Below, piece after piece: positions 43,604 through 44,435 of a stretch of 44,435 nucleotides of DNA. Position numbers and translations under genes: made by a program. How positions within the stretch are numbered: position 1 is the stretch's first letter; the number at the start of each line of letters is the position of its first letter. Source of the stretch: Nemertoderma westbladi (Eukaryota; Xenacoelomorpha; Nemertodermatida; Nemertodermatidae); NCBI GenBank assembly GCA_032718475.1, contig JAUCBJ010001644.1, positions 1-44,435 of the forward strand. The letters are read 5' to 3'. The notes under the pieces were generated by a model. The model was not told the origin of the DNA and searched no databases. It worked only from the letters and a program-made list of their open reading frames with translations.

Positions 43604-44435
43604 TTATTATTCAGAGTTTATGCGATTATCCGCAACATTCAGTCCCCAAGTTTGTTCCTACAGTAATTGTGTTTGTTATACATACCGCTATAGTTAAATT
43701 AACCTCGGTACTACACGGGCTGCTCGGCGTAGGTAAAGACTGGTGATTTTGTGCATCGGTCACTCCAGCAGATGCTGTGGTTCTTTTAGCTGTTCAAGTA
43801 TATTTAACTACTGATTATTTGTTGTACAAGTACTTGTACCTAATTTAGGGTTTAGTGTACAGTACTTTCCGAAGTAATTATTGTAGACATTATATCTGTG
43901 TTGTAAAGTGGTTGATAGGCACATTCGATTAGCTCTATTAACTTCTAGGTAGGAACACTCCGTGATACATAACGTAGAACCTATAGCGATACGGCTATAG
44001 GTCGTCAGGCGGTGGTATTTTCCTATCTAGACAACGCAGTGTATTTACTACTACTTATTATTTCAAAACACCGTAGTACCCTGTCCGTGTAATAACCAGT
44101 TTTCTAACCCTTTGTTAGGCTGGTTTGTAGACTTCTTGTAAAATTACCCTAAAAATTCGTATTTTGTGTTTTTGTAAAATTTTGTGTTTATTTAGAGATT
44201 GTAATCTCAACCCGAATTGTACGTAATTTGTAGTATTAAGTAACTTAGGTAAAATTAGTAATATTTGTTTTAGTGTCTATAAGTAACACTTCACTGAAAG
44301 CGCACCGCTTTGTGTAGTGATTACTCCCCAGAAATAATAACATTTATTTCAAACATTGACAAAACCCATTAAAACGGGTATATATATATTATAAATCAAA
44401 TCTAACGATTTATAAATCGTAGGCCTACCATACAA
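43604..44435. other. No recognisable gene
   Basis: AT-rich DNA. It contains an imperfect duplication (aacctatagcgatacggctatagg, near 43978-44001, with internal ctatag dyad). No exon or element is recognised. Confidence 0.45.

Overview
The window looks like a piece of an invertebrate animal nuclear genome. It has intron-sized non-coding DNA, GT/AG splice sites, several kinds of non-LTR retrotransposon with target-site duplications, an LTR retrotransposon, a tRNA-like fragment and a 16-kb satellite, and no bacterial operon structure. Two short minus-strand exons (40381-40527 and 6782-6981) resemble consecutive regions of an animal TMC (transmembrane channel-like) protein. If that is right, almost everything between them is intron or repeat inside one minus-strand host gene. 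The species cannot be named from the sequence.

Layout. 1-3680: a non-LTR retrotransposon on the minus strand with an intact ORF1 and an ORF2 that is open over 911 codons until the window edge; the two frames are separated by one in-frame TGA. 3681-3854: AT-rich DNA with a small duplication. 3855-4978: 5'-truncated RTE-like copy (minus). 5042-6710: a decayed non-LTR reverse transcriptase (minus). 6782-6981: TMC-like exon. 7479-23491: about 550 tandem copies of a 29-bp unit, with higher-order duplications of 609 and 1330 bp. 23943-26115: 5'-truncated LINE (plus) with poly(A) and a 20-bp target-site duplication.

26190-34783 is a nested pile. An old plus-strand non-LTR element is split by a Ty3/Gypsy-type LTR element (26258-31261, LTRs about 195 bp) and by an RTE-like copy (31599-32638, 11-bp duplication). 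An internal RTE fragment sits at its right end (34784-35384). Removing the insertions on paper restores the host reading frame across both junctions, which supports the boundaries. 35976-36225 and 39000-40011 are further copies of the same RTE-like family with clean duplications. 37486-38031 is a second RTE-like family and 38402-38638 may be a Penelope-like remnant. 40381-40527 is the TMC N-terminal-type exon. 40733-40795 is a shortened tRNA-like sequence with Pol III box motifs. 42794-42850 holds compact palindromes. About 43030-43600 is a 288-bp tandem pair with a perfectly conserved 77-bp core.

How it fits together: the mobile elements have filled introns of a TMC-like gene. Most are dead (frameshifts, stops, lost catalytic residues, 5' truncation). 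The exception is the element at the left edge, whose coding capacity appears intact. Its ORF1-TGA-ORF2 layout implies stop-codon readthrough or an unusual start, and it is the most interesting coding feature here. The satellite is the most interesting non-coding one.
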